Below, in pieces: positions 13,170-14,910 of a DNA stretch of 14,910 nt. A program made the translations under genes and the position numbers. Every line of letters begins with the position of its first letter. Position 1 is the stretch's first letter. Source of the DNA: JBBDWZ01 sp050732575. Lineage in GTDB: Bacteria > Gemmatimonadota > Gemmatimonadetes > Longimicrobiales > RSA9. The DNA lies in assembly GCA_050732575.1 (NCBI GenBank), contig JBOHRF010000108.1, forward strand, positions 1 to 14,910, given 5' to 3'. The notes below the pieces were generated by a model, which ran no database searches, was not told the origin of the DNA, and saw only the letters and a program-made list of their open reading frames with translations.

Positions 13170-14910
13170 ATGTTGCCTCTCCTCATCGCGCTGCTGCAGT
13201 CCGGTAGTCAAGCGACACCCGACCCTGGGGCTCGGGCGCGCGCCGTGGTGGCGCAGGCAACGCACGCAGTAAATGTCGACAGCGTCGCGCCGGTGCGCAT
13301 GCGTTGGACGGCCGCGGCCGCGCGCGACCGTGTTGCCGTGCTCGGTCTGGCCTCACTGGCGCGCCTCACCTACGACTACGCAGAAGCAAGTCGCCACTAC
13401 AACACGCTGCTGGGCGGCCGCGCCGTGCGCGACACCATCGAGTTGTACGCGGAGCTGGAGCGGGCACAGGTGTTGACGCAGCAGTGGCAGGCGGGTCCGG
13501 CAGTGGCGGCTCTGCAACGCACGACTGCCGCGGCGCAGCGGCTTGGGCAGCCCGCCATCGAAGCGGAAGCGCTGATGATGTTGGCCAGGTTTGCGGCGCG
13601 CAGCGCGGGCCTCGATTCCGCGGCCGCGTTGCTGCGCCGCGCAGGACAGATTGTACCGGCCGATAACGCACCGCTGATCGCCACGCATCGCTGCTGGCAT
13701 GCCGGATTGCTTCGCTACTCCGCACCCGCGCGCGCTGATTCACTGATTACGGAAGCTTTGGCAACGGCGCGGTCTTCGGGTGATGCACGCGTGCTGGCGC
13801 GCTGCCATCAGGTTCGCGCCACAATCATGGAAGTGCGCGGGCGACCATTGGACGCTTCCCGTGCGGCCGACAGTGCGCGCCACGTGGCCGCGGCCGTACA
13901 CGATCTGGAGGCAGTGGCCGCGGCCCAGCAGTTCAGCGCCTACGTGAGCGTGCAATTCAGCGCCTCGTTCGACCGCGCTCGCCCGGTTGCGGATTCCGCC
14001 ATTCGCAATGGTCGCAGGTCCGGGATTCTGCTGCCCGTGGCGTGGGCAGAGCTGAACCTGGCCCAGCTAGCCATGCGCCTGAGTGATGCGCGCAGTGCGC
14101 TGGTGCACCTCGAGCGCGCCAAGGTGGAGCTGCGCCGGCTGAACGACGGGACGGGTCTGGCCGCCGCATTGCTGCTGGAAGGCGATGCCGCCAATGCCGT
14201 GGGACAGTTGGACCGGGCCAGAGTGCGCTACGACTCCGCTGATGCGCTGTATTCGGCACTCCGCTTCGAGGCGGCTCGCCCGAGTGTACTCTGGCGTTTG
14301 GCAGCGCTGGAGCTGGAGGCCGGCAATCCGGTGCGCGCCCAGCAGCGGTTTGCGGACGGTCTGGCCCTGGCGCAGCGGCTCAACCTGACCGGTCACGTCC
14401 AGGTCAACCAGTATTACTTGCGCGGCATGATGGCGCTGCGCAGCGGCGATGTGGACGGCGCCGTACGGGAGTTCGAGACGTTCCTCGGCCGCCTGCAGTC
14501 CGGCTCCGTGCACTACCATTTCGACGGGCGCATGCGCCTTACCGAAGCGTACGCGCGGGCGGGCCGCATGGCTGAAGCGACCCGCACGCTCGAACAGAGC
14601 TTTCTGCAACTGGACAGCGCCCGTTCGTTGCTGAACGATCGCGATGCACGCGTGGCAGTGCTGCAAAGCCGGTTTGTCGAATTCGATTCCGACCTGGGCA
14701 TTGCGACCATTGTGAATCTGCTGGCCGCAGGCGGCCGACCTGACACCGCATTTCACGTGATGGAAGCGCAACGGTCTCGGCACCTATGGGAGCAAATCGT
14801 GCGGCGCGGCGCGCTGGCCGGCGCCGATCAGAGTGAGGCACGCGTGAGGAGATTGGTTGCGAATCCGGTGCGTGTTGCCGAGCTGCGCGCGCGCCTGCCG
14901 GATTCAACGG
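13170..14910 (+). CDS. Secreted TPR protein, probably CHAT-domain protein, 3' end missing
   Basis: An open frame of 580 codons from ATG 13170 to the window edge; TAA at 13164-13166 in the same frame makes this the earliest start. The N-terminus MLPLLIALLQSGSQA is a short signal-like leader. The rest is almost wholly alpha-helical, with TPR-like repeats of Ala/Leu/Arg-rich helices (about 60-480), for example LRGMMALRSGDVDGAVREFE and RLTEAYARAGRMAEATRTLE. At about 524-545, 'DTAFHVMEAQRSRHLWEQI' matches the helix that links TPRs to a C-terminal CHAT (caspase-like) protease domain. The CHAT domain itself would lie outside the window, so this is inference. No clear Shine-Dalgarno precedes the start; translation may be leaderless. 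Confidence 0.8.
   Translation, partial: MLPLLIALLQSGSQATPDPGARARAVVAQATHAVNVDSVAPVRMRWTAAAARDRVAVLGLASLARLTYDYAEASRHYNTLLGGRAVRDTIELYAELERAQVLTQQWQAGPAVAALQRTTAAAQRLGQPAIEAEALMMLARFAARSAGLDSAAALLRRAGQIVPADNAPLIATHRCWHAGLLRYSAPARADSLITEALATARSSGDARVLARCHQVRATIMEVRGRPLDASRAADSARHVAAAVHDLEAVAAAQQFSAYVSVQFSASFDRARPVADSAIRNGRRSGILLPVAWAELNLAQLAMRLSDARSALVHLERAKVELRRLNDGTGLAAALLLEGDAANAVGQLDRARVRYDSADALYSALRFEAARPSVLWRLAALELEAGNPVRAQQRFADGLALAQRLNLTGHVQVNQYYLRGMMALRSGDVDGAVREFETFLGRLQSGSVHYHFDGRMRLTEAYARAGRMAEATRTLEQSFLQLDSARSLLNDRDARVAVLQSRFVEFDSDLGIATIVNLLAAGGRPDTAFHVMEAQRSRHLWEQIVRRGALAGADQSEARVRRLVANPVRVAELRARLPDST

Noticed and set aside
1..14910. CRISPR arrays, tRNA or rRNA genes, riboswitches
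   Set aside because: Looked for regularly spaced repeats, cloverleaf-like blocks and rRNA-like conserved stretches by eye and saw none; a covariance search was not possible.

Overview
The window is uniformly GC-rich and looks like part of a bacterial chromosome. It carries several lipoproteins, a very large membrane-anchored BTAD/SARP-type regulator fused to a TPR region, and a secreted TPR protein of the kind that precedes CHAT domains. That mix is typical of Gemmatimonadota, and I favour that phylum. The assignment rests on protein style only; there is no rRNA or marker gene here.

Layout, left to right. (1) 1-1638, minus strand: a secreted three-domain multicopper oxidase, tightly coupled to the cut-off start of an exported protein, possibly a c-type cytochrome. 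(2) 1821-2774, plus strand: a secreted class A-like serine beta-lactamase-fold protein, converging on a small three-helix membrane protein (2792-3259, minus). (3) 3260-3789: a gene-poor, decayed stretch holding copy 1 of a 60-bp repeat with a palindromic core. (4) 3790-4638, minus: a lipoprotein joining a cytochrome P460-like haem domain to a plastocyanin-like blue-copper domain, divergent from an AraC-family regulator (4913-5764). (5) 5860-7890, minus: two lipoproteins in an apparent operon, one with Ig/PKD-like domains and one of unknown family. (6) 8109-10976, plus: the SARP/BTAD-TM-TPR regulator, divergent from that operon. The shared promoter region carries TCATCC direct repeats at 10-11 bp spacing, the layout winged-helix SARPs bind. 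(7) 11008-12336: a possible tiny lipoprotein, a MarR-GNAT fusion in which the GNAT domain lacks its N-terminal part, and an overlapping 86-aa gene that looks cut short. (8) 12320-13123: mobile-element debris, made up of a ~100-nt imperfect hairpin resembling an integron attC site, the frameshifted zinc-binding start of an IS91-family transposase, and copy 2 of the 60-bp repeat. (9) 13170 to the end, plus: a secreted TPR protein running off the window, probably a CHAT-domain protein.

How the parts may work together. The left half is rich in extracytoplasmic redox proteins (multicopper oxidase, possible cytochrome c, P460-cupredoxin). This suggests periplasmic or surface electron-transfer chemistry, with the AraC protein a likely local regulator of the P460-cupredoxin. 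The SARP protein probably controls the two-lipoprotein operon and perhaps itself. The two copies of the 60-bp repeat lie in the same orientation about 9.6 kb apart. They bracket parts 4-8, so that block may have arrived or been rearranged through mobile elements. That last point is inference.
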